A DNA stretch of 64,000 bases. Origin: Excoecaria cochinchinensis (lineage: Eukaryota > Streptophyta > Magnoliopsida > Malpighiales > Euphorbiaceae). The stretch is taken from positions 3,286,001 to 3,350,000 of the forward strand of contig CANTUQ010000076.1 of the NCBI GenBank assembly GCA_947683425.1, read 5' to 3'. Below the pieces are notes generated by a model. The model was not told where the DNA came from. It did no database searches and was given only the letters and a program-made list of their open reading frames with translations. Of this stretch, positions 43,650-54,734 are shown in pieces. The stretch's first letter is position 1, and every line of letters begins with the position of its first letter. A program made the position numbers and the translations under genes.

Positions 43650-44987
43650 CTTATGAGTGAGGCGCATAGTACAGTTTTTACTATGCATCCTGGCAGTGAA
43701 AAGATGTATCGAGATATGAAACAGTTTTATTGGTGGTCCGGTATGAAGAGAGACGTCGTAGATTTTGTGTCCAAGTGCTTGACTTGTCAGCAGGTAAAGG
43801 CCGAACATCAAGTTCCTTCGGGATTGCTTACGCCTTTAGCCGTTCCTGAGTGGAAGTGGGATGATATAGCCATGGACTTTGTATCTGGTTTGCCTTTGAC
43901 TCAGAGGAAGCATGACTCAGTTTGGGTGATAGTGGATCGGCTTACGAAGTCAGCTCACTTTCTGCCAGTTAGAGTGGACTACTCGATGGACAGGTTGGCC
44001 AGTATCTATGTGGATGAGATAGTTCGGTTATATGGTGTGCCAGTATCCATAGTGTCAGATCGGGACCCGAGATTTACTTCCAAGTTTTGGAAAGAGTTGC
44101 AGAGAGCTTTGGGCACTAAGTTGAACTTCAGTACAGCGTTTCATCCTCAGACCGATGGTCAGTCAGAGCGGGTCATTCAGATTCTAGAGGATATGATGAG
44201 AGCTTGTGCTTTGGATTTTCCGGGTAGTTGAGACAGATATGTATCTCTTATGGAGTTTGCCTACAATAAAAACTTTCGGTCGAGCATCGGTATGGCACCG
44301 TATGAGGCCTTGTATGGTCGGCAGTGTAGGACTCCGATTTGTTGGACGGAGCTATCCGAGAGATCAGTGATTGGGCCAGAGTTGGTTAGAGATACTGAAA
44401 AAAAGATCAGAGTTATGCAGCGGAATTTGAAGGCGGCCAAGGATCAACAAAAGTCTTATGCCAACTTGAAGAGGAAAGACGTGCAATTTGAGATAAGGGA
44501 CAAAGTTTTCCTTAAAGTTTCGCCTTGGAGGAAAGTGCTTCGGTTTGGGAAGAAAGGCAAGCTTAGTCCTTGCTTCATTGGTCCTTATGAGATTTTGGGT
44601 AAGGTTGGACCGGTAGCCTATAGATTGGCTTTACCGATGGAATTGTCGAAGCTTCACGATGTGTTCCATGTTTCGATGCTTCGTCGATATAGATCAGATC
44701 CTTCGCATGTTATTTCGGTTCAGGATGTGCAAGTGCAGCCAGATTTTTCCTATGACGAGGAACCGAGAGCCATTCTAGCCCGAGAGGTGAGGCAGTTGAG
44801 AAGTAAGCAGATCCCATTGGTAAAAGTGTTATGGAACCATCATGGAGTCAAGGAAGCGACTTGGGAACCGGAAGAGTCGATGAGAGCTCAGTATCTGCAG
44901 TTGTTCAGTTCAGGTGAGAATTTCGAGGACGAAATTCTTATTAGTTGGGGAGAGTTGTCACACCCCGTTTGCCACCTAGTAGTATGA
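43650..44987 (+). pseudogene. F: integrase with C-terminal chromodomain
   Basis: In frame with RT. Zinc domain: HSTVFTMHPGSEKMYRDMKQ and CLTCQQVKA (HHCC). Core: IAMDFVSGLP (Asp), VSIVSDRDPRFTSKFW (Asp) and QTDGQSERVIQILEDMMR (Glu). A TGA at 44229 replaces the Trp expected before DRYVSLMEFAYN. The GPY/F-type module shows CFIGPYEILGKVGPVAYRL, then LHDVFHVSMLRRY. The chromodomain follows (AILAREVRQLRSKQIPLVKV, W, WEPEESMRAQYLQLF), of the plant chromovirus type with reduced aromatic cage. The tail ends near the PPT, and the frame runs into the 3' LTR before its stop. Confidence 0.93.
44947..44954 (+). other. Polypurine tract of F
   Basis: GGGGAGAG one base before the 3' LTR start at 44956. It follows GAGGACGAAATTC, a word also found before E's 3' LTR. 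Confidence 0.75.
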
Positions 44988-47364
44988 GTTTGTCTGTGTG
45001 AGCATGCATTTGCATGTGTTCGGCATATCATAAGGGGTATTTCAGTAAAAATGCATGTTTTTGGGGTTTTATTAGCATATGGATGTATGTTTGGCATTAG
45101 AGTGTGAATTAATTGGGAAATTATTGTGTGCATTTGAACATATCATATTAGGGTGTTTTAAGTTAGGAGTGCATAGTGTGTGTGTTCATACCATTGTAGG
45201 GTGTGCATTAGTTGGGAGTGCATTGGGTGTGTGTAGTGCATGCATATTGGGTGTGAGTGGTTAGTTTTCACCAATAGGAAATTGACACATGTTTAGGGCA
45301 AATAAAAGAAAAAGAAAAAGAAAGAAAAAGGGGAAAATGCAGAATGTGTTCTTCTTCACGTTTTTCCCTTTCCTCATCTTCTTCTTCCTTTTCTTTTCTC
45401 TAAGAACCCTAGTGTGAATTCAAGTCATGTTGGTGGAATTAATCATCTCTTTGCATTCTTGTGGTAAGTTATCGCATTCCTTACCTTGTTTTCTATTTGT
45501 TCATCTTCTTCTTAATTTCTGGGCTTAGATTTAATTTAGGGTTTGCATTTTTGGGTGTTATTTGATGTGATGTGCTTAGCTGAGGCTCCTCGCGATCCCA
45601 AGGGCAAGGAGATTGCTGGGAGTCGTGGAGCTAAGTGATTTGAAGCTAAGAATTTCAGGTTTGGGATTTTGTTTGAGAATTTTGCTTGAATTTGAACTTA
45701 CTATAATTTTTAGGGTTTGTGTTCTTGAGAGACTTGGTTATGTTTATGCTTGATTTTGGTTGTTTTGATTGATGAATTAAGTTGTATTTATGCTGTTTAT
45801 ATTGTATGGGAAATCTTCTGGAAGGTAAGATGAGATTTGTATTGTTTTGAATCATTTTGGAATTGATTTTTGAGTTTTGGGAATTCTGGGAATGGAAAAT
45901 CGTGATCCTGGTGAATTTCCCATTTCCAGTATGTGCCTGTGTACCGTGACCAGCCAAGAGAGGCCAGTTACGACTCGTGACCAGCCAAGTGAGGCCAGTC
46001 ACGAGTGGTGACTGCCAGTCACAACTTGTGACCAGCCAAGAGAGGAGGCCAGTCACGAGTAGTGACTGCCAGTCACGATTCGTGACCAGCCAAGAGAGGA
46101 GAGGCCAGCCACGAGTAGTGACTGCCAGTCACGACTAGTGACCAGCCAAGAGGAGAGGCCAGTCACGAGTTGTGACTGCCAGTCACGACTCGTGACCAGC
46201 CAACATTGCTGGTCACCCCGTTCAGCCTATTTTGTAAAATTTCCAAGTTTTAAAACAAAAATGAATTTCTTATTTCTTCTGAATTGACTTATACTACCGT
46301 ATGATTCATGTCATGCTTTTATATGCTTTGATATGAGTGATACCATGTTTCGTCAGATGAATTGTATACTGTACTTTGAAACATGAATTGAATTACGCAT
46401 GACCTGCTAGAGTCAAGTAAGTGGATAGTTAGGCATGCCTAATAGAGTCTTTTAGCTGCAGCCCTCAGTTCAGTTTGGACCCCGATCAGGTCCCCGTTAG
46501 GTTCCTCGTGAACCCCTCAGTATCTGGATCTTGTTTAAGGTCCCCTTAGTAAAAATATTGTATTAATGATAAAAATGAAATGACTTTTGATTTGTACCTG
46601 TGAGGTACCCTCAGTAATCGATTTGTACCCGTAAGGTACCCTCAGTACACTCGTTATCCACTACCTCGAGTCAGCAGGTGTTCGATTGGTTTGCTCTGCT
46701 CTGATTTTACTATATAAATGTGATATCTGAATGAGTATAATGATGAGATATATGTTCGATTATTTTGGAAATGGACAGGAATTTGAGATATGGAATGTAT
46801 GGCTTTAAATTGTGAGCATGTTTATATGGATTATGTTAAGCTATTGCATTTGCCATTGTGAATGTGTTATGCCTTGACGACCATTGTCAGTGGCCATCCA
46901 TATCATATGTGTGTTTCCCCACTACGCGTTTATCGCTTAGCATGGTGTTTTTACCCGTGCAGGTGCGGAAAGAGTTTTGCTTTGAGAGAGTCGCCGTTGT
47001 CAAGCCAACATAGAAGGTTTTAGTGTAGGGCTTAGCTTTTGGTAATCTTTGATGATTCTTTTTGTATAGAACTCTCTTGTATCAGTTTTGTTATAGCTTC
47101 CGCTTTTGTACTTACATTTTGGTTATGTAATATCTTTTGTTTCAGCTAGTTTGATCAGAACATTATTGTAATGGTTTATTATATTAATGCATGATCAGCT
47201 ATTGCTTTCTTTTCCCTTAAAGTTTTTATTTATCCCATATTTCGGTATGTATGTTATGAATGTATGTACGATTTGCTTTGTATCTGTTTGGTGGCACCTT
47301 GACTCATACGGCATCTCACTCCTTATCGGATGGGATCGCCTACGTATGGGTAGGGGGTGTTATA
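44956..47364 (+). repeat. 3' LTR of F (2409 bp)
   Basis: TGTCACACCCCG ... GTGTTATA (last CA decayed to TA). Donor-like GTAAGT intact at 45464. Palindrome array 45946-46217, foldable domain 46402-46679 and three-hairpin module 46876-46962 (first two hairpins damaged: CTACGCG for CTAAGCG). It has one more GTACC-CGTAA-GGTAC hairpin than the 5' LTR. Confidence 0.93.
46402..46679 (+). other. Foldable multibranch domain, F 3' LTR
   Basis: ACCTGC 46402-46407 / GCAGGT 46674-46679 and AGTGGATA/TATCCACT. Two successive hairpins, GTACC-TGTGA-GGTAC and GTACC-CGTAA-GGTAC, sit where the 5' LTR has one. Confidence 0.75.
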
Positions 47365-47970
47365 TCTCCCTTTAATGGTTTTCCTAGTGATGTATTCTAT
47401 GTTGAATTCCTGGTGCAGTATTAACCACCTACCCATCTTTCCAAGCAAAGAAGGCGCTTCCTGAAGATATCTCAAAGGATTTTGTCTAGCAACTGCCAGA
47501 TCCCTGAACGAGTGGAAATAGTGTCTCAATTTTTTTGAGGCACAAATTATTGCCAAATATATCTTTTCAACTTCAACATACCCAACCTCATAAGGGAGAA
47601 ACTTTTTGCTGAGATAGTAGACTGCATATTCTACACCGAACTCATCTTCTTGAGCCATCATGGTGCCTATTGAGCTGCTTTTAATTTCCAAATAGAGGAT
47701 TAGCAGCTTGATCAGCCGAGGTGGCCTCAAGACTGGCGAATTCAAGAGGTACTCTTTAATATCATTGAAAGCCTTCTGACAATCGTTGTTCCATTCAATA
47801 GGCTGGTCTTTTTTGAGAAGCTTGAACACTGGCTCGCAAATCGAAGATAGCTTGGCTATGAATCGACTGATGTAGTGCAATTTTCCCAAAAAACTTCTAA
47901 CATCTTTCTCCTTTTGAGGCATTGGCATTTCTCTAATCGCCTTGACCTTGTCGGGATCTATTTCAATTCC
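47365..47970 (-). pseudogene. C: first RNase H domain
   Basis: Minus strand, same frame as RT but after a stop. It starts KEKDVRSFLGKLHYISRFIA (RT connection), EWNNDCQKAFNDIKEYL, then the RNase H fold with YLEIKSSSIGTMMAQ where the usual first Asp is not seen (LYLE), VEKIYLAIICASKKLRHYF (Glu) and RWLILHQEFNIEYI. The first RNase H of Tat elements is commonly degenerate and the second one (37740-37844) is thought to compensate. It is cut from its continuation by F; the first five bases are the TSD TCTCC. Confidence 0.85.
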
Positions 47971-48702
47971 CCTTTAACTTACTACATGACCAAGCAATTT
48001 TTCATATGTAACTCTAAAAATGCACTTCTTAGGGTTAAGGCAAATGTTATGCCTATAAATCCTTTGAAAGAACTTCTCCAAGGCTCTAAAGTGACCTTCC
48101 CTAGTAGCCGACTTAATCACCATATCATCTACATACACCTCCACTTCCTTGTGAATCAAGTCATCAAGAATTTTAGTGGCCATCCTCTAATAAGTCGTGC
48201 CTGTATTCTTTAGTCCAAAAGGCATAACTCGATAAGCAAATGTACCCCATTTGGTGATGAAGGCTGTCTTAATCCGATCTACAATTCTGTTGAGGATCTG
48301 ATTATATCCAGCATGGCCGTCTATAAAGCTGTACATTATGCAAGAAGCTGCACTATCTATTAAAACATCAATGTGGGGCAGAGGGAAATCATCTTTTAGA
48401 CAGGCTTTGTTCAAATCCCGATAATCCACACATACATGAACTTTCTCGTCCTTTTTAGCTACAGGGACCACATTAGCTAGCCACATTGGGTACTGAACCT
48501 CAACTAGGAATTTGGCCTCAATTTGTTTATGCACTTCCTCTTTTACCTTCTGTGCCCATTCTGGCATAAGTCTTCTAAGCTTTTGCTTGATTGGTTTAGA
48601 CTCCGGATAAGTCAGATTTACATGTTCAGCGATGTTTCTGTTAATCCCTAGCATGTCTTCATAGGTCCAGGCAAAGACTTTTTCATATTTTTTAATGATT
48701 TT
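47971..48702 (-). pseudogene. C: Tat-like reverse transcriptase
   Basis: Minus-strand frame: KYEKVFAWTYEDMLGI, RRLMPEWAQKVKEEV, EVQYPMWLANVVPVAKKD, VCVDYRDLNKACLKDDFPLP, SFIDGHAGYNQI, TAFITKWGTFAYRVMPFGLK and the active site VYVDDMVIKS, then HNICLNPKKCIFRV and KLLGHVVS. In-frame stops at 48703, 48187 (fits CAG to TAG) and around 47971. No frameshift is seen, so the YVDD site and block order are preserved. Copies element RNA into DNA in active relatives. Confidence 0.9.
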
Positions 48703-49680
48703 CTAAAATTTTAACCTCTCTTTAGGAGTTATGTCAGACACAATCAAGATTGGCTTTGGGTTTTCCAAAGTTTCGAGATTAAATGGAGTTCTATTAGTTG
48801 AATTAATGTCAAAAATAGATACATCATATGTATGATGATGTGAAATGAAATCATCATAAACATCACACAAATAAGAAAAATTGTTCATTTCATTAATGAA
48901 ATTGGAATTGCACAAATTATCATCATTAAAAAGTTCTGGAACAAAAAGAACATCTAAATAACTATGGTTTTCTTCATCCGTCGATGCAGATGTTGTAGCC
49001 GACAGGTCACTGTTGTCTTGTCTTGGGGGTGGCTTTCCGACTACTTCTGGTGGAGCTTCTGGGTCTTGGATCTTTAGGTTCTGCATTGGTGCTTCAACCC
49101 CTATTTTTTCCATCCCCTTCACCCTGACGGCAAGCAACTTGTCAGTATAAACCTCTTCCGGTGCATTTTTGTCATCAATGCTGCTCTAGGTCAGAATCTC
49201 TTCATCCCAAAAATCTTTAACTGACATGATGGTCCCATCAATCAAGTCAAATACATCATTAAAAACTTTGAAGCCTCGGACAATCTGATTATTGATAAAT
49301 TGAGGTTCAGTCTCTCCAAAATAAGCACAAAGGGGGGCTACTGGCACAAAGCTTTCTAAAATATGAGGAATGTCTACTAACTTCTATTTCCCTTTACTAC
49401 TTACACCCTTATAGCTTAGTCCTCTTTGATCCTTCTGCCTCTTCGTTATGATAGGTGACTGTGGCCCCTGCGAATTTCTGCCCAGACCCGCTCCTGGAAG
49501 AAAATGCATTTGCTTCATCATGTTTACTACTTGGTAGCTACCCTCCAAACTTCCTTCTTCATCTATTACCAACACATGGAAACCACTAAAAGGCTATTTG
49601 GATATTTCTAGTGTAGAAACCTAATTTTCCCGAGCAGCCCTGATAGTTATTACTTCGCCCTCATGCGGTATTTTAATCAT
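48703..49680 (-). pseudogene. C: protease-RT linker with G-patch-like motif
   Basis: Same frame, interrupted by stops. At 49384-49575 it shows MMKQMHFLPGAGLGRNSQGP, a short glycine-rich word resembling the G-patch-like motif of Tat polyproteins. At 48703-49137 it shows a negatively charged linker with DVSIFDINSTNRTPFN and PILIVSDITPKERL. Function is unknown; A5 keeps only a relative of this second part. Confidence 0.75.
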
Positions 49681-50265
49681 CTAATGTTGGGTATGTGGCA
49701 CCCTCCCCAGCTTATAAAACCAAGGGCTTCCAAGTAAAGCTAAAAAATTAGCAGGGATAGATAAGACTACAAATTCTGCTTCTGTTTTAATGGGCCAAGT
49801 TTTGACTATAGCCTTAAAAGTCCCCGATGCCTGTGTTCGAGAGTTATCATAAGCTGTAATAGTTAGGTTAGACCCACTCAGCATGTTTTCATCCAAACCA
49901 AAAGCCAGAAGCGCAACTAAAGGGCATACATTTATAGAAGAGCCATCATCAACCATCACGCAGGCAGTATGTTTGCCATTGATTTGTGCTTTGATGTATA
50001 ATGGGCGATTGTGTTTGCGGCCCTCAGGTGGTAAATCAACATCAAAATAAACAAAACTTTCTCCCGAGCTCCCTTTAACTAAGTACAGTAACTCAGATGG
50101 TGAGATAGTGGTGGCAACAGTGGACTCACATAAGGCTTCTGCTAACTTCTGCCTATGTGATGGGGATTGCCTCAGTAAATCCCAAATGGGTATCTGTGCT
50201 GTTGTTTTTTTCAATTTTTTCATTAACCCATCTTCCTCGGGCTCCTTTCCTGTGAGTATAGGCAC
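49681..50265 (-). pseudogene. C: aspartic protease
   Basis: Minus strand: TAQIPIWDLLRQSPSHRQKL, LYIKAQINGKHTACVMVDDG (active-site D-D-G-S-S within VMVDDGSSINVCP), LTITAYDNSRTQASGT and FLALLGSPWFYKLGRVPH. These are the usual Tat protease blocks, although the last motif reads LLGSPWF where GRPWI or similar is common. Ends at a TAG (49681). Confidence 0.88.
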
Positions 50266-51126
50266 TGGATCTTAAGGCCTCTCTACTTCTGGAACTACCC
50301 TGCCACTTCGGGTCACAACACTAACCTTTTCTTTTCCTCATCCTCTGAATCCCAAATATTCGCCAGGTCTTCATAATCTTCACTTTCATCTCTACTCTCA
50401 CTAGTGGATCAACAGTCTATTGCCCCCACAGGAATCCCTTCTTCACTCGTTTCACAGGTGATAGCGACATACTCCTTACCATATAGATCTTGCAACACAT
50501 ACCAGTCGGGTAAGCTAGACCCTATTATGTACACTGGTAGGGGGACCGCATGGTTACTAGGCTTCTTTTTCTTCTTCCTTTTCTTTGGATCCGTGATTTG
50601 CTTATTGTCAATGAGATCCTGGATTTTATTTCTCAAAGTTCTACAGAAGTTGATTAGATTCCCTGTGTGTTGATGATAAGCATAAAGCTGATCAGTCCTG
50701 TGTCCTGGCTGACCCTAGTTTCTAACTGGCCTTAGCTTTAAAGGTCTTAGTTGCCCTTCTTTCATTAACCTCTCCAAAACCCAAGATAGGGGTCGGCCCA
50801 AATTCGAGTAATACCTTTGGCTCTGGTTAGATTTTATGGCCGAGACCTCAGCTGTTCTGCCATTGCCACTCTTATTATTGCTACTACTTTCAGCTCCAGC
50901 TGATCTATTCCTTGATTGATTCCCAAAATATTTCCTAACAAAGCTATCTTGGCTTGCCTTCTTCACTAAATACTCCCCTTCTGCTTTGATAGCTATATCC
51001 TTCAAAGATTCCCAATCTCAGAGCCCCTTCATCTTTAACCTCTCTTTTAGGTATGGATTCGCATTACGAATGAATAATCGAATCTGATCTGGGGTATCCG
51101 GCTTCCTCCTCATCTCTGTCACCCGG
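50266..51126 (-). pseudogene. C: gag C-terminal part
   Basis: Starts at the D insertion (51126). The minus strand reads RRKPDTPDQIRLFIRNANPY, LKERLKMKGL, a stop, WESLKDIAIKAEGEYLVKKA, then YYSNLGRPLSWVLERLMKEG. Past another stop comes YAYHQHTGNLINFCRTLRNK, a YxxH/C-type knuckle relic, and IQDLIDNKQITDP with a Lys-rich run. The N-terminal gag lies beyond D, outside the window. Confidence 0.82.
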
Positions 51127-51549
51127 TGTAAGCACCGTGTCCTAAGGCGGTCGAGATCAAGGATTACCCAATTAAGAAATCGATGCCCGAGTCTGAATGA
51201 ATGGTTGAGATTCGGATATTTTGGCCCTCTAGATTCATGAGAAATGTGTTTTTTTTATTCGCGGCAATGAGAAAAAGAAAATTGGGAGTTTTGGGGTAAA
51301 AAAGGAAATTTTCATCCATCGGCGGCCAACCCGTCTTTCACGAAAAGCCCGTCGCTCGCTAGGGGGCCCGTCTCTCATTATAAGGGACGGCCCGTTGGTG
51401 AGGTGAGGGACGGACACGTGCCCTTGCACAGACGCCTGTCTGTGAGCCTCCGACGCCCGTCAGTGGAATCCTGTTTCCTATTGGAAAAGGGATTTAATGG
51501 ACGCCCGTCGGTGGGATTCCGATGGCCGTCGATCATTAAAAAAAAAAAC

Positions 51550-51558
51550 TATAAAAAG
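51550..51558 (+). promoter_or_regulatory. TATA box of the D LTR
   Basis: TATAAAAAG right after the GC block and an A run, as in the A2 and A5 LTRs. Confidence 0.6.
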
Positions 51559-51867
51559 CTTTTCTTCACCTGTTTTTGGGGTTGGACGAATTTGGCTATT
51601 TTCCTACCTAAAAAGCCCATTTTCTAGCACTCTTTTCATCTCTCAAAATTTCTCTTTTCACTTTATTTGATTTGGTGAATCAAATTAATTCAAGGAAGCT
51701 AAAATCGATTAGTTTCCACTAAATTTGATTCCAATAGTTGACCATTTTTGTGAAAATCAAGAAGAAAAAAGATCTAAATTTCATTTTCTTGGTTTTTACC
51801 CATTTCTCACGAAGCGTGTGGGGTTTCAAATCTTCAGAAAATCCATCCTAAAAGGTAAATCAGAGGG

Positions 51868-51872
51868 TAATT
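51868..51872. other. Target-site duplication TAATT (left) of E
   Basis: TAATT is repeated at 60847-60851. Confidence 0.93.
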
Positions 51873-53790
51873 TGTCACACCCCAAATCGGGCCTAGTCGG
51901 AATCGGAAAGCTAAGTCAGTTAAGTGAAGGGTATTTTGGTAATTTATGCTTGAGTAATATGGATAATAAGGATTTAATTGCTAAGAAATTAACTAAATAA
52001 GTTTAGTGAATGAATTATCTAGTGGAACATGTGTATGGTATGTAAGAAGTGATTGGATAAGATTGTGACACTTGGGTTTGTAGGATGATGACAAGTGGCT
52101 TATAAGGAATTGTTAGAGTATGCTTGAAGTATATGGAAGTAGGATGTGAGTGGGCTAAGAAATGATATGGTGTGAGTGGTGTTTGGTGTATTGAAGATAT
52201 TTATTCAAGAATTAATTGTGTGTGTATGGAGTATGGTGCAAGGTGGAACAAGTCAAAAGGTGAATTAAGGGACCAATAAGATTTGGACACATGGCTTGTG
52301 GTAGGTGTGCATTAAGTGTGAAAAAGAAAATCAAAGTGAAAGAAAAAGAGGAGTCCACGTTGGTTTCCTTTCATTTTCCTCTTCCCGATTTTTCCATTTT
52401 CTTTTCCTTTTCTTCCCTTTCTTTGTTCCATCTTTTGGTTTTGAATGAATTAGAAGTGATTGGTGGGGCTTAAGAAGTAAGATTGAAGAGGTAAGTGGTT
52501 AGTGTTTAGTTATTTATGCTTTGATCTTATTTTCCTTCTAGATTTACTTTTGATGTGGGATCTAGGATATGGATTAAGAATAATTTTCTGGGTTTGTTGT
52601 GCAAGGAATTGGTGTTGAGAAAAAGAAGAAAGGAAAGAGAAGGTAAAAGAGTGAAGAGCGGATTGTTTGAGCTTGATTTCCAGGTTTGGGAACTTTCTTT
52701 TATCTGTATATGAATTTTCATATATTCATGTATGATATAAGCTTCTTGAGTGTGTTGTGATGAATTGTGATGATGGTAGTGAGTGTTGACTCAAATGACT
52801 TATTGGTGCATGTGAATAGGTTTTTAGGAGAAAAACTGGTTTAGAATACACTGGACCTTTCTTCGGTTATTACACTGTTTTGGGAGTTTTAGAACTCTAA
52901 ATCATGCGATTCTTGAACTATTAGAACCATGAATTCCATTACTTTAAATGTCTCAGAAATAGCCTTGGACAAATTCTCGCTCTAAGACATCGAAAAATTG
53001 ATTACAAATGTAGTGTCCCTGTTGTGTCGGGTTGTTTGACCAGTATGGATTGTGGAGTGCATATCTGGAGTTTTAGAGATCCAATTGATGTGAAACTTGT
53101 TTCATTTGGAAGTTAAGACGTAGGATAACATTTGTGAAGAAGACCACTTTTCCTAAAAATGAGGTTTAGAGGTCGGTTTTCGCGATACTAGTTTATAGTA
53201 GAAAGCAGTCTGTTATGGTGGCTGTGGCGAGCCTCTGTCGCGAGCGCGACAAGGGTCGCGACCTCGCGACAGAAAAACATGTTTTGAGCCTTTTCTTCTT
53301 TACTTTTGAGTTTAGGGTTGACCCGGATCAATCCCGTACCTTTCCCATCAGTTATTATGCATGTTTAGGGTAATTAAATGGCTATATAAGTAATGGTCGT
53401 TGGGAAAAACTTAGGGGTATGATTAAGATTGGTGATTTAACTAGTAAGTATAATAAATATAACTCCCCAAAGGTTTGATTATGGGTGAGTGCTAGTATGT
53501 GATGGTCTCATGAGTAACCCTAGCATGATGTACCATATGTATGAATGCAGTTAGTGTGGGTGCGATTGAAATGATGGACGAATAACGTTGTTATTATAGA
53601 TTGTGTATATGGATATTGATAATGGCATGTTTTATTGAAATACTTGATACGAATGTTGGATTTATGTTGTCAATGATGTGTGACTGGCTGGAGATGAGGT
53701 AAGAGACCTTTGGATGTGTTTCGTGCGTTGTGGGTGAGTTTGAGGAAGGAAAGATTTTGCAAAATTCTGCAGATTTTCGGAATCAGGACT

Positions 53791-54136
53791 CTGTCGCGAT
53801 CGCGACACTGTCGCGAGCGCGACAGAGACCGGTGATGTCGATGCTGTGCCGTCGCGAGCACGCGACGCCGTCGCGAGCCCGCGATAGCAATAGCCTGTCT
53901 GCTCTCTGTCGCGAGCGCGACGCCCGTCGCGATCGCGACAGAGCACATTGTTGGCCTGTGCTATCGCGAGCACGCGACTTGTCGCGACCCCGCAATAGCA
54001 ATACTTGCCCTCTGTCGCGACCGCGACAATATCGCGAGCGCGACAGAGCCGGGCCCTTCTCTCCTTCCCGCGCGCGCGCAGCGAAGAGACTATGGTCTCT
54101 GTCGCGAGCGCGACAGGTATCGCGAGCGCGACAGTT
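53791..54136. repeat. Palindrome array, TGTCGCG/CGCGACA arms, E 5' LTR
   Basis: At least ten units such as TGTCGCGATCGCGACA, TGTCGCGAGCGCGACA and GTCGCGAGCACGCGAC, with variable centres (AT, AGCG, AGCA, ACC) and dissimilar spacers. CG density is extreme. Right-LTR copy 58832-59177; partial copy in B at 27679-27795. Arg/Ala/Ser-rich open frames on both strands are artefacts of this array. Confidence 0.93.
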
Positions 54137-54420
54137 GTGTTGAATTGAATGAGTTTTCTTCGGTGATTCCAATGTTTGAATTCCGAACTTGTGATGCCTC
54201 TAGGTTTGTTCTTTGTCTATTTTATGAACTATGTTAATATAATTGAATATATTATGCCTATCTATACTGATGATCTTCTCTAAGATTAGTATGTTATGTT
54301 TAAATGTAAATTGTATGACGCATGATTGATTTTATGAACTTACTCATATGTCTTATTTATTGCTGATTATGTACAATGACATAAATTAAGTGAATTGAAA
54401 TATGATTTGAATGATGCATG

Positions 54421-54734
54421 ACCTGCAAGAGTCAGTCTAGTGGATAGTAAGGCATGCCTAATAGAGTCTATGTATGTGTAGCTGCAGCGCCCCTTTGAAC
54501 GATTTGGACCCTGATCAGGTCCCCGATTGGTTCCTCGCGAACCCCTATTATGTGTATGTGTATGGATCTTGTTTAAGGTCCTGTTCAATGAAATGTTGCC
54601 TTCTGACTTGTACCTGTATGGTACATTATATTATGTGTTCCCTCTGAGGGTTACCCGGTCAGAGATCGGGCTATGTGTTTCCTCATGAGGTCTCTCTCTC
54701 AGTACTCGTTATCCACTATTTTGAGTCAGCAGGT
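54421..54734 (+). other. Foldable multibranch domain, E 5' LTR
   Basis: ACCTGC 54421-54426 / GCAGGT 54729-54734; TAGTGGATA 54438-54446 / TATCCACTA 54710-54718. Inside: GGCATGCC, GGACC/GGTCC, GGTTC-CTCGC-GAACC, GGATCTT-GTTT-AAGGTCC, GTACC-TGTAT-GGTAC, CCCTC-T-GAGGG, CCCG/CGGG and CCTCATGAGG. Confidence 0.78.

Larger units (their letters stand above)
37850..47364 (+). mobile_element. Tekay-type chromovirus F, complete but inactive
   Basis: 9515 bp: LTRs 37850-40226 and 44956-47364, PBS at 40232, gag-pro-pol with C-terminal chromodomain, PPT at 44947, TSD TCTCC. Pol order is PR, RT, RNase H, INT, chromodomain. The LTRs differ at many sites and in length (2377 and 2409 bp), and the coding region has at least four in-frame stops and two frameshifts, so the insertion is fairly old. 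Chromodomains of this group are thought to steer integration to heterochromatin, which fits this location. Confidence 0.95.
29498..51126 (-). mobile_element. Tat-like element C, minus strand, multiply interrupted
   Basis: Pieces: 29498-29555, 35382-37849 and 47370-51126. The minus-strand order is gag, protease, linker, RT, RNase H, second RNase H, integrase and 3' region. Neither LTR is seen: the 5' end lies beyond D and the 3' end beyond B. Most pol stops fall in one frame, so the copy decayed mainly by point mutation. It hosts the 29556-35376 unit, F, D and the LTR of B, so it is the oldest layer in this half. Confidence 0.85.
51127..51872 (+). repeat. 5' LTR of Tat-like element D, part 1
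   Basis: Starts TGTAAGCACCGTGTCC, related to but diverged from the A1 and A5 starts, and preceded by CCCGG (possible TSD). The GC-rich block 51305-51540 is built on GCCCGTC and GACGGGC words. TATA box at 51550. Interrupted by E; continues at 60852. Confidence 0.88.

Noticed and set aside
44956..45264. Chromodomain frame extending into the 3' LTR as a possible fusion
   Set aside because: The open frame merely crosses the PPT and LTR start before its stop at 44987, as expected near the 3' end of pol.
53730..54172. Arg/Ser/Ala-rich open frames on both strands, repeated at 58771-59213
   Set aside because: Artefact of CG palindromes, which lack stop codons in several frames; located inside an LTR.
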